NCBI GenBank assembly: GCA_030823955.1
Contig: JAVBYO010000002.1
Coordinates: 62,001 to 126,000, forward strand
Reading direction: 5' to 3'
From: Gallionellaceae bacterium
Lineage (GTDB): Bacteria; Pseudomonadota; Gammaproteobacteria; Burkholderiales; Gallionellaceae
Length of the DNA: 64,000 nt
Positions within the stretch are counted from its first letter, which is position 1, and every line of letters starts with the position of its first letter. The position numbers and the translations under genes were made by a program. Shown here piece after piece: positions 1 through 12,856 of this stretch. Under the pieces are notes generated by a model. That model was not told where the DNA came from. It did no database searches and saw nothing but the letters and a program-made list of their open reading frames with translations.

Positions 1-165
1 GCCGATGCCACCAATGGAGGGATTACAAGACATCACCCCCAGCGTTTCAATATTATGGGTAATCAGCAGGGTATCGCGCCCCATGCGGGCACTGGCCAGT
101 GCAGCCTCCGTCCCGGCATGCCCCCCGCCCACAACAATCACATCGAACTCTTTTGGGAAATCCAT
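1..165 (-). CDS. mnmG: tRNA uridine-5-carboxymethylaminomethyl synthesis enzyme MnmG, N-terminal fragment cut by window edge
   Basis: Reverse-strand translation [55 protein letters not shown]: the FAD-binding GxGxxG N-terminus typical of MnmG/GidA; ATG complement at 163-165. Confidence 0.95.
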   Translation of the reverse strand, partial: MDFPKEFDVIVVGGGHAGTEAALASARMGRDTLLITHNIETLGVMSCNPSIGGIG

Positions 166-234
166 GCGGAACCCGCGCCAAATCAAAGGCGCGCATCATA
201 CAACAAAACATTCTCACGAAAACGTCGGGATGGT

Positions 235-250
235 TGTTTCACGTGAAACG
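235..250. promoter_or_regulatory. parS-like ParB binding site (TGTTTCACGTGAAACG)
   Basis: 15/16 match to canonical parS TGTTTCACGTGAAACA, in the mnmE-mnmG intergenic region next to the origin. Confidence 0.85.
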
Positions 251-254
251 CGCC

Positions 255-1595
255 CTATTTACCAATACAAAATCGGCTGAAAATCTCCCCCAATAAATCG
301 TCACTGGAAAACTCTCCGACGATCTTGCCAAGAGCGGCCTGGGCCAGTCGTAGCTCTTCCGCAAACAATTCTGCGCGAGTGCCCACTTCGGCGGCTCGCT
401 CCAGACATTGCCCCGCTTGTTGCAAAGCCTGTACGTGGCGCTCTCTGGCCATGAACACCCCGGCATCTGCGCGCCAGTCCATCAGTTGCAGAATTTGCTC
501 CCGCAATAGTTCGATTCCCGCTCCGGTCTTTGCCGACAGGTAGATATGGATGTCGCCGCCACTTGTCTCGACGCGGGGCTCTTGCTCCAGCAAATCGATC
601 TTGTTGATAACATATAACTTGGGGATGCCTTTTGGCATCTGCGCCAAGATATCCTGACCTGTCGTATGCCCCCCTAGTTGCGCATCCTGTAGCAACAAGA
701 TCGCATCGGCCCGCTCCATCGCCTGCCTCGTGCGAGCGATTCCCATTTGCTCGACAACATCCCGCGTTTCCCGCAAACCGGCTGTATCGATGATGTGCAA
801 GGGCACGCCCTGTATATTGATAGCCTGGTGTATCGCATCCCGCGTTGTTCCGGCAACATCGCTGACCAGCGCGACATCCTCTCCGGACAAGCAGTTAAGC
901 AAGCTGGACTTTCCTACATTGGGCGAACCGATCAGTGCAATATGGGCCCCCTCCCGCAACAGACTACCCTGTCGCGCCAGCTCCAGCGTTCTTTTCAGGT
1001 CGGAACGAAGAGCCGTCAGCGCGTCTTTGCGCCGCGCGATGTCCGCCACATCCAGCTCTTCTTCGGGAAAGTCCAACATCGCTTCAACCAGAATGCGCAA
1101 CTCAATGAGCCTGTCGACCAATCCCCGTATCGTTGCAGAGAACTCTCCCTGCAAAGAACGTTGTGCACTCCGAACGGCTTGTTCGCTGCTTGCCTCGATC
1201 AAGTCGGCGACGCTTTCCGCCTGAACAAGATCCAGTTTATCGTTCAAAAAGGCTCGTTGGGTGAACTCACCAGGCTGCGCCGGTCGAGCCCCCAGCGCCA
1301 GGCAGCGTTGCAGCACCAGCTGCAAGACTGCGGTGCCACCGTGCCCCTGTAACTCCAGCACATCTTCTCCGGTGTAAGAATTCGGGGCAGGAAAGAATAT
1401 CGCGATGCCTTGGTCTATCGCCAAGCCGCTGGCATCAAAAAAAGGGGTGTACGTGGCATGGCGCGGGGCGAGCGACTGTCCGAACAAGGCCGGGGAAAAA
1501 GACCCGAGATCGCGACCGGATACCCGGACAACACCGATACCGCCACGCCCGGGGGGCGTGGCAATCGCGGCAATTCGATCAGCCCTTGATGGCAC
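255..1595 (-). CDS. mnmE: tRNA modification GTPase MnmE
   Basis: SRADRIAAIATPPGRGGIGVVRVSG N-terminus, GSPNVGKSSLLN G1 motif, DTAGLRE, C-terminal FCIGK; probable GTG start at 1595 overlapping the yidC end. Confidence 0.96.
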   Translation of the reverse strand: MPSRADRIAAIATPPGRGGIGVVRVSGRDLGSFSPALFGQSLAPRHATYTPFFDASGLAIDQGIAIFFPAPNSYTGEDVLELQGHGGTAVLQLVLQRCLALGARPAQPGEFTQRAFLNDKLDLVQAESVADLIEASSEQAVRSAQRSLQGEFSATIRGLVDRLIELRILVEAMLDFPEEELDVADIARRKDALTALRSDLKRTLELARQGSLLREGAHIALIGSPNVGKSSLLNCLSGEDVALVSDVAGTTRDAIHQAINIQGVPLHIIDTAGLRETRDVVEQMGIARTRQAMERADAILLLQDAQLGGHTTGQDILAQMPKGIPKLYVINKIDLLEQEPRVETSGGDIHIYLSAKTGAGIELLREQILQLMDWRADAGVFMARERHVQALQQAGQCLERAAEVGTRAELFAEELRLAQAALGKIVGEFSSDDLLGEIFSRFCIGK

Positions 1596-3207
1596 CCTTT
1601 TGCTCCATCTCTTGCTTGCGCGTGATATACCATTGTTGCGCAATAGAAAGCACGTTGTTCACGATGGAATACAAAACCAGCCCGGCGGGGAAGAAGAAGA
1701 ACACCACACTGAATACCACGGGCATAATCTGCATCAGCTTCGCCTGCAAGGGATCGGGTGGGGTCGGGTTGAGCCGGCTCTGGATTAACATGCTGATACC
1801 CATGATGGCGGGCAATACGTAATACGGGTCAGCCACAGACAGATCGGTGATCCAACCGAAGAATGGCGCGTAACGCAGCTCCACGCTGGACAAAATCGCC
1901 CAATACAGGGCAATGAACACGGGGATCTGTATCAATACCGGCAGACAGCCGCCCAGCGGATTGATCTTTTCCGTCTTATACAGATCCATCATCGCGCGGT
2001 TGAGCTTCTCCCGATCATCACCATATTGCTGTTTTATCTTTTCCAGCTTGGGCGCCACGATGCGCATCTTGGCCATCGAGCGATAACTTGCGGCCGAGAG
2101 CGGAAAAAAGGCCAGCTTGATCAGAATCGTCAGAACAATGATTGCAATACCCCAGTTTTGTACCCAGGTGTGGATAAGGGTCAGCAGCCAGAACAGGGGA
2201 GCTGCGATGATGGTAAGCCAGCCATAATCGACTGTCAGGCCAAGTCCGGGGGCGACTTGGTCCAGATTGGCGCTCGCCGGACCAACATAGAGAGGAACGC
2301 TGATGCCGCCCTTTTGCCCAGGCGCTATCGTGGCGACCGGCATGACCGCACCAACGGCGAATCGCTGGTCTCCTAGAAAGCGGGCGTAATATTCACGCTC
2401 CACATTAGCCTGAGGCAACCACGCAGCGACAAAGTAGTGTTGCAACATGGCTACCCAGCCGTTGTTTGCCGTTTTCGGGAGGCCGGTCTTGTTTTTTTCT
2501 ATGCTTGAAAACTCGACCTTTTGGAATTTTTCCAGTTCAGTATAGATTGCCGGGCCGGTGTAGGTTGGAACCAGAACGGAATCTCCCGGAGGCACTGAAC
2601 TATCTCGAACCAACTGAAAATAAGCCGATGCGGCCAGCGGCAGAGCTTCAGTGTTTTCAATCTCATAACCAACGTCAACCAGATAGCTGCCGCGATGAAA
2701 GGTCAGCGTTTTGGTGACCGCCTTGCTGGCAACAAGCCGAACAACAAGCGTGTCCTCCCCGTCCGCCAGACGATACTCCTCCGCGGCGGCGGTAAACGGT
2801 GTCTGGTGTGTAGGAAGCCCGCCACCCAGCAGTCCGGTTTGTGCAATGTAGATATGGTCTGCTTTTTGTTGCAAGAGGACGATCGGCTTGTTCTTGTCTT
2901 CCGCATCCTTGTGCTGCAACAGCTCGACGCGCTGGATGTCGCCACCGATCGTGCTGATTTCAACATGGAGGCTGTCTGTTTTAACTACGATCTTTTTGCC
3001 TTGGGTGTCGGCAACCAGCCCAGAGACCTTATTGCTATCCGCGAGATTTCCGACTTTCGTCGGTGCCGGGATGCTTTCGTCTTTTTTCGTTGCCTCGGGC
3101 GCGGAAACCATCTGCAGCTCTGGGTGCTGATAGCGCTGCCAGCCGTCCCACAACAATAATGCCGAAAACGAGAAGATTACTACTAAGAACAGTCTTTGGA
3201 AGTCCAT
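1579..3207 (-). CDS. yidC: membrane protein insertase YidC
   Basis: MDFQRLFLVVIFSFSALLLWDGWQ; C-terminal region NWGIAIIVLTILIKLAFFPLSAASYRSMAKMR; canonical synteny. Confidence 0.97.
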   Translation of the reverse strand: MDFQRLFLVVIFSFSALLLWDGWQRYQHPELQMVSAPEATKKDESIPAPTKVGNLADSNKVSGLVADTQGKKIVVKTDSLHVEISTIGGDIQRVELLQHKDAEDKNKPIVLLQQKADHIYIAQTGLLGGGLPTHQTPFTAAAEEYRLADGEDTLVVRLVASKAVTKTLTFHRGSYLVDVGYEIENTEALPLAASAYFQLVRDSSVPPGDSVLVPTYTGPAIYTELEKFQKVEFSSIEKNKTGLPKTANNGWVAMLQHYFVAAWLPQANVEREYYARFLGDQRFAVGAVMPVATIAPGQKGGISVPLYVGPASANLDQVAPGLGLTVDYGWLTIIAAPLFWLLTLIHTWVQNWGIAIIVLTILIKLAFFPLSAASYRSMAKMRIVAPKLEKIKQQYGDDREKLNRAMMDLYKTEKINPLGGCLPVLIQIPVFIALYWAILSSVELRYAPFFGWITDLSVADPYYVLPAIMGISMLIQSRLNPTPPDPLQAKLMQIMPVVFSVVFFFFPAGLVLYSIVNNVLSIAQQWYITRKQEMEQKGAIKG

Positions 3208-3237
3208 CTTGGCTTACACCTAATACAGATTATAGAA

Positions 3238-3447
3238 TTATGGGACGGGGTCGTAGCCGCCCGCACCCCAAGGATTACAGCGCAGTAATCGCCAGATTCC
3301 CAGCCACAAGCCCCGAGCTAGACCGTGTTTGGTTAATGCCTCAGAAAAATAATGTGAGCAGGAAGGATGAAAACGACAGGCAGGGGGAGACAGCGGACGA
3401 ATCAGGTATTGATAACCCTTAATGAGAAGCAGAAGTAGCCGTGTCAT
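3238..3447 (-). CDS. yidD: membrane protein insertion efficiency factor YidD
   Basis: [38 protein letters not shown] motif; lies between yidC and rnpA. Confidence 0.95.
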   Translation of the reverse strand: MTRLLLLLIKGYQYLIRPLSPPACRFHPSCSHYFSEALTKHGLARGLWLGIWRLLRCNPWGAGGYDPVP

Positions 3448-3799
3448 TATCTTTAATCCTCCTTGCCTCATCCAGCAAACAAGAGAGGGATTGTCTGAAC
3501 TCTTTTATCTCTTCGCTTCTGGGATTGCGCCGCATTTTGATTACAAAATCCAAAGATCCGTTACCTATATCATGCGGCCCCAGCCTGAATATCTCACGAA
3601 TCAGGCGCTTTATCCGGTTCCTGGTAATGGCTTTAAGTGCTACTCGCTTACTTACGACCATTCCCAGTCGCTCAATACCTGCTGCATTCTTTCTAAAATG
3701 CAGGGTCATCCATTTGGCAGATAACCCCCGTTTTTGCAGCGCAAACTCGAATTCCTCGCGCCGATGTAGCCGATGTGCAAAAAGAAAGCGCTGGCTCAC
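3419..3799 (-). CDS. rnpA: ribonuclease P protein component
   Basis: RnpA signature [16 protein letters not shown]; upstream neighbour is rpmH. Confidence 0.95.
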   Translation of the reverse strand: MSQRFLFAHRLHRREEFEFALQKRGLSAKWMTLHFRKNAAGIERLGMVVSKRVALKAITRNRIKRLIREIFRLGPHDIGNGSLDFVIKMRRNPRSEEIKEFRQSLSCLLDEARRIKDNDTATSASH

Positions 3800-3800
3800 C

Positions 3801-3935
3801 TTATACCGCTAGGCGCGCGCGGCCTTTGGCGCGGCGAGCAGCGATAACAGCCCTTCCGCCCTTGGTCTTCATGCGAACCAAAAAGCCGTGGGTGCGCTTT
3901 CTCTTGGTTACGGATGGTTGGTATGTACGTTTCAT
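3801..3935 (-). CDS. rpmH: 50S ribosomal protein L34
   Basis: Not in the ORF track (44 aa). Reverse-strand translation [44 protein letters not shown]. Confidence 0.97.
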   Translation of the reverse strand: MKRTYQPSVTKRKRTHGFLVRMKTKGGRAVIAARRAKGRARLAV

Positions 3936-4013
3936 GTTTATTCCTTAGGTGTTCTTGTTGAAAAGCGCGCGATTACAATACTTAACATGCCCTCTGTCAA
4001 GTTTATTTTATAC

Positions 4014-4022
4014 TGTGGATAA
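4014..4022 (-). promoter_or_regulatory. DnaA box (TGTGGATAA) upstream of dnaA
   Basis: Exact reverse complement of TTATCCACA in the rpmH-dnaA intergenic region. Confidence 0.75.
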
Positions 4023-4075
4023 CTTTTTATTGTCCCTGTAGAATGCCGCGATAGATATTCTGTGTCCGTAAATTT

Positions 4076-5410
4076 ATGCCACACCAAAACCTGTGGGATA
4101 GCTGCCTTGCGTTCTTCAAAGACCAGCTCCCCGCTCAACAGTTCAATTCCTGGATAAAGCCGCTGGTCTTCGAGGTCTCCGGGAGCAGGATCACTCTGAC
4201 CGCACCTAATGGCTTTACTCTGAAGGTCATTCAAGAGCGCTTCTTACCGGAGATCGCTGCTCGGGCCGAGACGTTTTTTGCTACCCCGGCCCAAATCGAG
4301 TTGCGGGTTGGAAAAAAAACCGCCCCCCCAGTTGCAAGCCCTGAGCCAGTCAATAAAGCTGTTGCATCGCCGCAAAAGAAACTCAAACATACTGCCAAGC
4401 TGAATCCGTCGTTACTGTTTGATAATTTCGTCACCGGCAAGGCGAATCAATTGGCCCACGCGGCGGCCATTCAGGTTGCAGACTCTCCTGGCATGACGTA
4501 TAACCCCTTGTTCATCTACGGTGGCGTTGGCTTGGGGAAAACCCATTTAATCCAAGCGATTGGAAACCAGTTCAAAAAAGAAAACAATCAGGCCAATATT
4601 TGTTATGTTCATGCGACGAACTATGTTTCCGATGTCGTTCGCGCTTTTCAGACGAAACAGTTTGATGAATTTAAACAATATTATAATTCTCTGGACTTGT
4701 TGCTAATCGACGATATCCAATTCATCGCTGACAAACCGGGAACCCAGCAGGAGTTCTTTTACACTCTAAATTCCCTGATCGATACCAACAAACAAGTCAT
4801 CATTACCTGCGACACCTTTCCAAAAGAGATTTCCGGGATAGAGCCCCGCCTGACTTCTCGTTTCAGTTGCGGTCTGACGGTCGCCATTGAACCTCCCGGA
4901 TTGGAAATGCGGGTGGCCATCTTGCTACAAAAAGCCGTCCTTTCTGGTAATCCTATCGGAGAAGATGTCGCATTTTTTATTGCCAAACATGTACGCTCGA
5001 ATATTCGTGAGCTGGAAGGTGCGCTCAACAGAATCGAAGCTTTTGCTCGTTTTCACAAGCGCCCTATCACTACCGATCTGGCAAAAGAAGCGCTTAAAGA
5101 TCTGCTTGCCGCACAGAACAAACAGGTCTCTATTGAAAACATCCAGAAAACAGTCGCCGATTTTTATCGCATCAAACTCCTTGATCTACTTTCCAAAAAG
5201 CGGACTCGTATCATTGCCAGGCCGCGACAAATCGCGATGTGCCTGGCCAGAGAATTGACACAATTAAGTCTGCCAGAGATTGGTAATGCTTTTGGTGGGC
5301 GAGATCATTCGACTGTTTTACACGCCTGTAAAACGATAGAAAGTCTCAGAAATACCGATGCAGCATTAAATGCTGACTTTAATTTGCTCAATCAAACGCT
5401 GCGAAACTAG
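4076..5410 (+). CDS. dnaA: chromosomal replication initiator protein DnaA
   Basis: FIYGGVGLGKTHLIQAIGN Walker A, LLLIDDIQFIADK Walker B, C-terminal GGRDHSTVLHACKTI DnaA signature. Confidence 0.98.
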   Translation: MPHQNLWDSCLAFFKDQLPAQQFNSWIKPLVFEVSGSRITLTAPNGFTLKVIQERFLPEIAARAETFFATPAQIELRVGKKTAPPVASPEPVNKAVASPQKKLKHTAKLNPSLLFDNFVTGKANQLAHAAAIQVADSPGMTYNPLFIYGGVGLGKTHLIQAIGNQFKKENNQANICYVHATNYVSDVVRAFQTKQFDEFKQYYNSLDLLLIDDIQFIADKPGTQQEFFYTLNSLIDTNKQVIITCDTFPKEISGIEPRLTSRFSCGLTVAIEPPGLEMRVAILLQKAVLSGNPIGEDVAFFIAKHVRSNIRELEGALNRIEAFARFHKRPITTDLAKEALKDLLAAQNKQVSIENIQKTVADFYRIKLLDLLSKKRTRIIARPRQIAMCLARELTQLSLPEIGNAFGGRDHSTVLHACKTIESLRNTDAALNADFNLLNQTLRN

Positions 5411-5601
5411 ATCAAAACTCCTGAAACGTTTGTGGATAACTCTTTCAGGAACGAAGTTTGAATTTTTATCCACATAATGTACACAGCCTTCGCTACTGGT
5501 TTTTGGCAACAAAATAAGTGTTCAATTTAATGTATTTAAATAGAAAAGACTGTTATCCCCAATTTTGACCATGATTGTTATAGCTATTAAGGATATATAG
5601 A
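5411..5601. promoter_or_regulatory. oriC: Putative oriC-associated region (dnaA-dnaN intergenic) with DnaA boxes
   Basis: TGTGGATAA at 5431-5439, TTATCCACA at 5466-5474 and a TTATCCCCA-like site near 5554; AT-rich; flanked by dnaA and dnaN. Confidence 0.6.
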
Positions 5602-6705
5602 ATGTTTATAGATAAAATAGATAGAGATGTACTCCTGAAACCGCTTCAAACCGTTGTGGGAATCGTGGAGAGGAAACAACCATTACCGATCCTTTCAAAT
5701 GTATTGATTGAAAAAGGGGATTCCAACCTCAAGCTGGTTGCAACAGATCTGGAGATACAGATTTCCACTATTCGTGCAATCGAAGCCAATGGTCCTGCCG
5801 AAGCAGTCACTGTCTCCGCAAAAAAACTACAAGAGATTCTTAGAGTGTTACCAGATGCCAGCAAGGTTTCCCTGGAAATACAAGAAAACAAGCTATTGAT
5901 TAAATCAAATAAGAGTCGTTTTAGTCTGCAAACCTTGCCGGCACAAGACTTTCCAGTGGTAACGAACCAGCTTGAAAACGCGTCTCAAGTCATACTCAAA
6001 CAGGGGTTGCTGAAAAAATTATTGGGCTTGGTTCAATATGCAATGGCACAACAAGATATTCGTTACTACCTCAATGGCGTTTTATTGGTCATTGATGGGC
6101 AGCAGATACGCCTAATTGCAACCGATGGCCACCGGCTGGCTTTTGTAAGTTCAAAGCTGGAAAAGACCCATACCAAGACCGAAGTCATTCTGTCCAGAAA
6201 GACGGTCAACGAATTATCAAAATTACTCGCTGATTCGGAAGAAGAGATAACGCTCGAGTTGGCAGAAAAACAAGTTAGGCTCACTTTTGCCGATATTGTG
6301 CTTACCTCTAAAGTGATTGATGGAAAATTTCCCGATTACGAGCGCGTCATTCCAAACTACACCAATCACCTGTCGCTGGATCGTTTGACCGTACTGCAAG
6401 CATTACAGCGGGCAGCGATCCTTTCGAACGAAAAATTCCGTGGGGTTCGTTTTGTATTGACCGAAAAGAATCTGCGCATCATTAGCAGTAATAGCGAACA
6501 AGAAGAGGCACAGGAAGACATTGAAAACGAGTATCACGGCCCCGCGCTGGATATTGGTTTCAATGTGAACTATCTTTTGGATGGTCTGAATAATACGCCC
6601 GCGCAAGAAGTCACATTTTCATTTGGGGATCCCAATAGCAGTATATTGATCACTGTGCCGGGCGAAGAAGAGTTTAAATATGTTGTTATGCCGATGCGCA
6701 TTTAA
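5602..6705 (+). CDS. dnaN: DNA polymerase III beta subunit (sliding clamp)
   Basis: 367 aa clamp-like sequence ending in YVVMPMRI; downstream of dnaA. Confidence 0.97.
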   Translation: MFIDKIDRDVLLKPLQTVVGIVERKQPLPILSNVLIEKGDSNLKLVATDLEIQISTIRAIEANGPAEAVTVSAKKLQEILRVLPDASKVSLEIQENKLLIKSNKSRFSLQTLPAQDFPVVTNQLENASQVILKQGLLKKLLGLVQYAMAQQDIRYYLNGVLLVIDGQQIRLIATDGHRLAFVSSKLEKTHTKTEVILSRKTVNELSKLLADSEEEITLELAEKQVRLTFADIVLTSKVIDGKFPDYERVIPNYTNHLSLDRLTVLQALQRAAILSNEKFRGVRFVLTEKNLRIISSNSEQEEAQEDIENEYHGPALDIGFNVNYLLDGLNNTPAQEVTFSFGDPNSSILITVPGEEEFKYVVMPMRI

Positions 6706-6710
6706 CGATA

Positions 6711-9173
<2,463 letters not shown>

Positions 9174-9330
9174 GGCGTCAGCGGCCGAGCAATAAATATA
9201 TAGGCCGTCAAAAATATTGACTCACCAAGACCAGACCGTTAAGTTATCAGGTCTGTAGCCACGCGGGTCATAGGTGGCCGAAAATAAATGAAGTGATTTA
9301 TAAATTTAAATTTGAGCAGGGGAGCAAACC

Positions 9331-10263
9331 ATGGGAAGCAAAAAATATCGGCTGGTGACGCGTAGCGACTTTGATGGCTTGGTATGCGCGGTGTTATTGA
9401 AACACCTCGATATGCTGGGCGAGATTTTGTTCGTTCATCCGAAAGACATGCAGGACGGCAAGATCGAAATCGGCCCGGGTGATATCACCACCAATCTGCC
9501 ATATGTGGCTGGTGCGCACCTGGCTTTTGACCACCATTTGTCCGAGACCATCCGCAACACCGGCGGACACACCAACCATATCATCGATCCGAAAGCACCC
9601 TCGGCAGCCCGCGTAGTTTATGATTATTATGGGGGCGCAAAGGCATTTCCGGCAGAATGGAACGACATGATGCTTGCTGTCGACAAGGCCGACGCCGCCC
9701 AGTTCTCACGCGAAGAGGTGTTGAATCCAACAGGATGGGTGTTGCTCAATTATCTGATGGATTCGCGTACGGGTTTGGGGAGATTCCGGGAGTTCCGTAT
9801 TTCGAACTACAACCTGATGATGGATCTCATCGATTATTGCAAGAACCACAATATCGACCAGATCATGCAGTTGCCAGACGTAAAAGAGCGCGCCGAGCTT
9901 TATTTCAGCCACGAAGCAAAGTTCAAAGACCAGATCAAGCGTTGCGCTACGGTGCGCGGTAACTTGGTCGTACTTGATCTGCGCAAAGAAGAAACCATCT
10001 ATGCCGGAAATCGCTTCATGATCTACGCGATGTATCCAGACACCAATATCTCGATACACGTACTCTGGGGCGTAAAGCAACAGAACACCGTATTCGCCAC
10101 CGGAAAATCAATACTCAACCGCACATCCAAGACAAATGTCGGTGAGTTGATGTTGAAATACAACGGCGGTGGACATGAGAATGCGGGCACCTGCCAAGTT
10201 GATAACGACAAGGCGGAAGCCGTGTTGAGCGAACTGGTGTCCCAGATCAATTCTGCTGGTTAA
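9331..10263 (+). CDS. DHH/DHHA1-family phosphoesterase (exopolyphosphatase/nanoRNase-like)
   Basis: RSDFDGLVCAVLL, AFDHHLSE (DHH motif) and C-terminal GGGHENAGTCQV (DHHA1-like). Confidence 0.8.
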   Translation: MGSKKYRLVTRSDFDGLVCAVLLKHLDMLGEILFVHPKDMQDGKIEIGPGDITTNLPYVAGAHLAFDHHLSETIRNTGGHTNHIIDPKAPSAARVVYDYYGGAKAFPAEWNDMMLAVDKADAAQFSREEVLNPTGWVLLNYLMDSRTGLGRFREFRISNYNLMMDLIDYCKNHNIDQIMQLPDVKERAELYFSHEAKFKDQIKRCATVRGNLVVLDLRKEETIYAGNRFMIYAMYPDTNISIHVLWGVKQQNTVFATGKSILNRTSKTNVGELMLKYNGGGHENAGTCQVDNDKAEAVLSELVSQINSAG

Positions 10264-10282
10264 CACTGCTGTGGATGATAAG

Positions 10283-10315
10283 CCGGAGGCAGCCGAACTA
10301 TTCGGCTGCCTCCGG
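10283..10315 (+). terminator. Rho-independent-like hairpin after the DHH phosphoesterase gene
   Basis: CCGGAGGCAGCCGAA-CTA-TTCGGCTGCCTCCGG, 15-bp perfect stem. Confidence 0.75.
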
Positions 10316-10340
10316 TGTTTTGCGGCTAGGCGCTAAAGAG

Positions 10341-11240
10341 TCAGGCCATTCCTTGTGCCGCATTCAGCAGAAAGCGCTCAAATTCTTGTGCCGCAACAGA
10401 CGGACGCTTATTCTTGCGGTGCACGATATACCAATGTCGAATGATGGGAAAGTGGTCGACATCCAGCACAACGAGCCGTTTCGTTTCCAGCTCCAGCTCT
10501 ATACCATGCTGGGAAATGATGCCGATCCCCATGCCGGCTTGAACAGCTTGTTTGATAGCCTCATTGGTATCCATTTCCATATGTACCGGCAAGGAAAGTT
10601 TGTGGCTGGTAAAAAAACGTTCCACCACCCCCCGCGTACCGGAGCCCTGTTCCCGCAACAAAAAAGTCTCGTTCGAGAGTTGGCGGGGTTGAATCTTGCG
10701 CGCACCAGCCAAAGGATGCGCGGGAGCCGCGATCACGACCAAGGGGTTTTGCATAAAAGGTTCCGCCAACATGTCCGCACCTTGTGGCGGCTGACCCATG
10801 ATAGCGAAATCCGCCACATTGTCGGCAAGCTGTTTGATGACAGCATCGCGGTTGGCGACAGATAAACTGACCTGAATCTTGGCGTGGGTTTGAATGAATT
10901 TGGCCAACAGCTGGGGCATAAAATAGTTCGCGGTACTGACTACGGAGATGCTCAAATGCCCACGTTCCAAACCCTTCATGGCGCTGAACACCTCTTCCAA
11001 CTCGGTCAATTGCTGGGTGATACTCAAGCTGTAATGCAACATCTCGCGCCCAGCCTCGGTCAGGTGGAGTTGCTTGCCAGTTTGTTCCAATAAGGGCAAG
11101 CCGACATTTTGCTCCAATTGTTTGATTTGCATGGAAACGGCGGGCTGGCTCAGATACAATTCCTCGGCTGCGCGGGAATGGCTCAGATGCCGAGCAACAG
11201 CGGCAAAGACTTGGAGTTGGCGCAGAGTAAGATGCAACAT
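10341..11240 (-). CDS. cbbR: LysR-family transcriptional regulator, CbbR-like
   Basis: MLHLTLRQLQVFAAVARHLSHSRAAEELYLSQPAVSMQIKQLEQ HTH; divergent from cbbM. Confidence 0.9.
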   Translation of the reverse strand: MLHLTLRQLQVFAAVARHLSHSRAAEELYLSQPAVSMQIKQLEQNVGLPLLEQTGKQLHLTEAGREMLHYSLSITQQLTELEEVFSAMKGLERGHLSISVVSTANYFMPQLLAKFIQTHAKIQVSLSVANRDAVIKQLADNVADFAIMGQPPQGADMLAEPFMQNPLVVIAAPAHPLAGARKIQPRQLSNETFLLREQGSGTRGVVERFFTSHKLSLPVHMEMDTNEAIKQAVQAGMGIGIISQHGIELELETKRLVVLDVDHFPIIRHWYIVHRKNKRPSVAAQEFERFLLNAAQGMA

Positions 11241-11263
11241 GGCCCCGTTATTATAGCCGATTA

Positions 11264-11282
11264 CCATAAGCGGGGCTTATGG
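11264..11282. promoter_or_regulatory. Candidate CbbR operator: perfect inverted repeat in the cbbR-cbbM intergenic region
   Basis: CCATAAGC-GGG-GCTTATGG palindrome between divergent cbbR and cbbM. Confidence 0.55.
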
Positions 11283-11374
11283 TTCCAATAAAAATGTTTG
11301 ACTGTTGTTTATGGTCTAACAGCCTTATAGTTCGCAGCGTTGTATCTCAAATTGATTATCAATCAGGAGGAAGC

Positions 11375-12754
11375 ATGGATCAGTCAGCACGTTATTCAAA
11401 CCTAGACCTTAATGAAGCCGAGCTTATCAAGAACGGCGGACACATTTTGGTCGCATACACAATGACCCCGGCTGCAGGCGTGGGTTATCTGGAAGCTGCT
11501 GCACATATCGCGGCTGAATCCTCGACCGGTACCAATGTTGAAGTGAGCACCACCGATGACTTCACCAAGGGTGTTGACGCCTTGGTGTACTTCATCGATG
11601 AAGCCAAAGGCATCATGAAGGTGGCTTACCCGAACGACTTGTTCGACCGCAATGTGACCGACGGTCGCGCGATGATCGTTTCCTTCCTGACTTTGGCAAT
11701 CGGTAACAACCAGGGTATGGGCGATATCGAATGTCTGCAAATGCAAGATTTCTGGGTTCCACCGCGCATGCTGCAACTGTTCGACGGCCCAGCCAAGGAC
11801 ATCACCGACCTGTGGCGCATCTTGGGTCGTCCGGTCGTGAACGGCGGCTACATCTCCGGCACCATCATCAAGCCAAAGCTGGGTCTGCGTCCAGAGCCTT
11901 TCGCGAATGCGGCTTACCAGTTCTGGTTGGGCGGCGACTTCATCAAGAACGACGAGCCACAAGGCAACCAAGTATTCTGCCCGATCAAGAAGGTTCTGCC
12001 TCTCGTTTATGACGCGATGAAGCGCGCACAAGATGAAACCGGCCAAGCCAAACTGTTCTCCATGAATATCACGGCCGATGACCACTACGAAATGTGTGCC
12101 CGTGCTGACTACGCGCTGGAAACTTTCGGCCCGGATGCAGACAAGGTTGCCTTCCTGGTTGACGGTTATGTTGGCGGCCCCGGCATGATCACGACTGCGC
12201 GTCGTCAATATGCAAGCCAATATTTGCACTATCACCGCGCAGGTCACGGTGCGGTGACTTCCCCTTCTTCCAAGCGCGGCTACACAGCATTCGTACTGGC
12301 TAAGATGTCCCGCCTGCAAGGTGCTTCCGGCATCCACGTGGGCACCATGGGCTTCGGCAAAATGGAAGGCGGCAAAGACGACAAGGTCATCGCTTACATG
12401 ATCGAGCGCGACAGCTGCCAAGGCCCGTTCTTCCATCAAGAGTGGTACGGTATGAAGCCGACAACGCCTATCATCTCCGGCGGCATGAACGCGCTGCGTC
12501 TGCCAGGCTTCTTCCAGAACCTCGGCCACGGCAACGTGATCAACACAGCCGGTGGCGGTTCTTACGGCCACATCGACAGCCCAGCTGCCGGTGCGATCTC
12601 TCTGCGTCAATCGTACGAGTGCTGGAAGTCCGGCGCTGATCCGATCGAATACGCGAAAGAGCACAAAGAATTCGCGCGCGCATTCGAGTCGTTCCCGAAA
12701 GATGCCGACAAGATATTCCCGGGCTGGCGTCAAAAGCTGGGCGTTCACAAGTAA
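11375..12754 (+). CDS. cbbM: Form II ribulose-1,5-bisphosphate carboxylase/oxygenase
   Basis: [48 protein letters not shown] active-site region; 459 aa single-subunit form II type. Confidence 0.98.
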   Translation: MDQSARYSNLDLNEAELIKNGGHILVAYTMTPAAGVGYLEAAAHIAAESSTGTNVEVSTTDDFTKGVDALVYFIDEAKGIMKVAYPNDLFDRNVTDGRAMIVSFLTLAIGNNQGMGDIECLQMQDFWVPPRMLQLFDGPAKDITDLWRILGRPVVNGGYISGTIIKPKLGLRPEPFANAAYQFWLGGDFIKNDEPQGNQVFCPIKKVLPLVYDAMKRAQDETGQAKLFSMNITADDHYEMCARADYALETFGPDADKVAFLVDGYVGGPGMITTARRQYASQYLHYHRAGHGAVTSPSSKRGYTAFVLAKMSRLQGASGIHVGTMGFGKMEGGKDDKVIAYMIERDSCQGPFFHQEWYGMKPTTPIISGGMNALRLPGFFQNLGHGNVINTAGGGSYGHIDSPAAGAISLRQSYECWKSGADPIEYAKEHKEFARAFESFPKDADKIFPGWRQKLGVHK

Positions 12755-12775
12755 GACGAACGCTTAGTTAATAAG

Positions 12776-12810
12776 AGCCCCTGCCGGAGATTCTTGCAGG
12801 GGCTTTTTTA
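12776..12810 (+). terminator. Intrinsic terminator after cbbM
   Basis: AGCCCCTGC...GCAGGGGCT followed by TTTTTT. Confidence 0.85.
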
Positions 12811-12856
12811 ACCCCGGTCATTTTGAAAATTTGAAATGATCCAAATGGAGAACAGC

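Noticed and set aside
11402-12748. 448-aa ORF antisense to cbbM
   Set aside because: Composition artefact of a GC-biased codon pattern on the opposite strand of a highly conserved gene; no recognisable domain.
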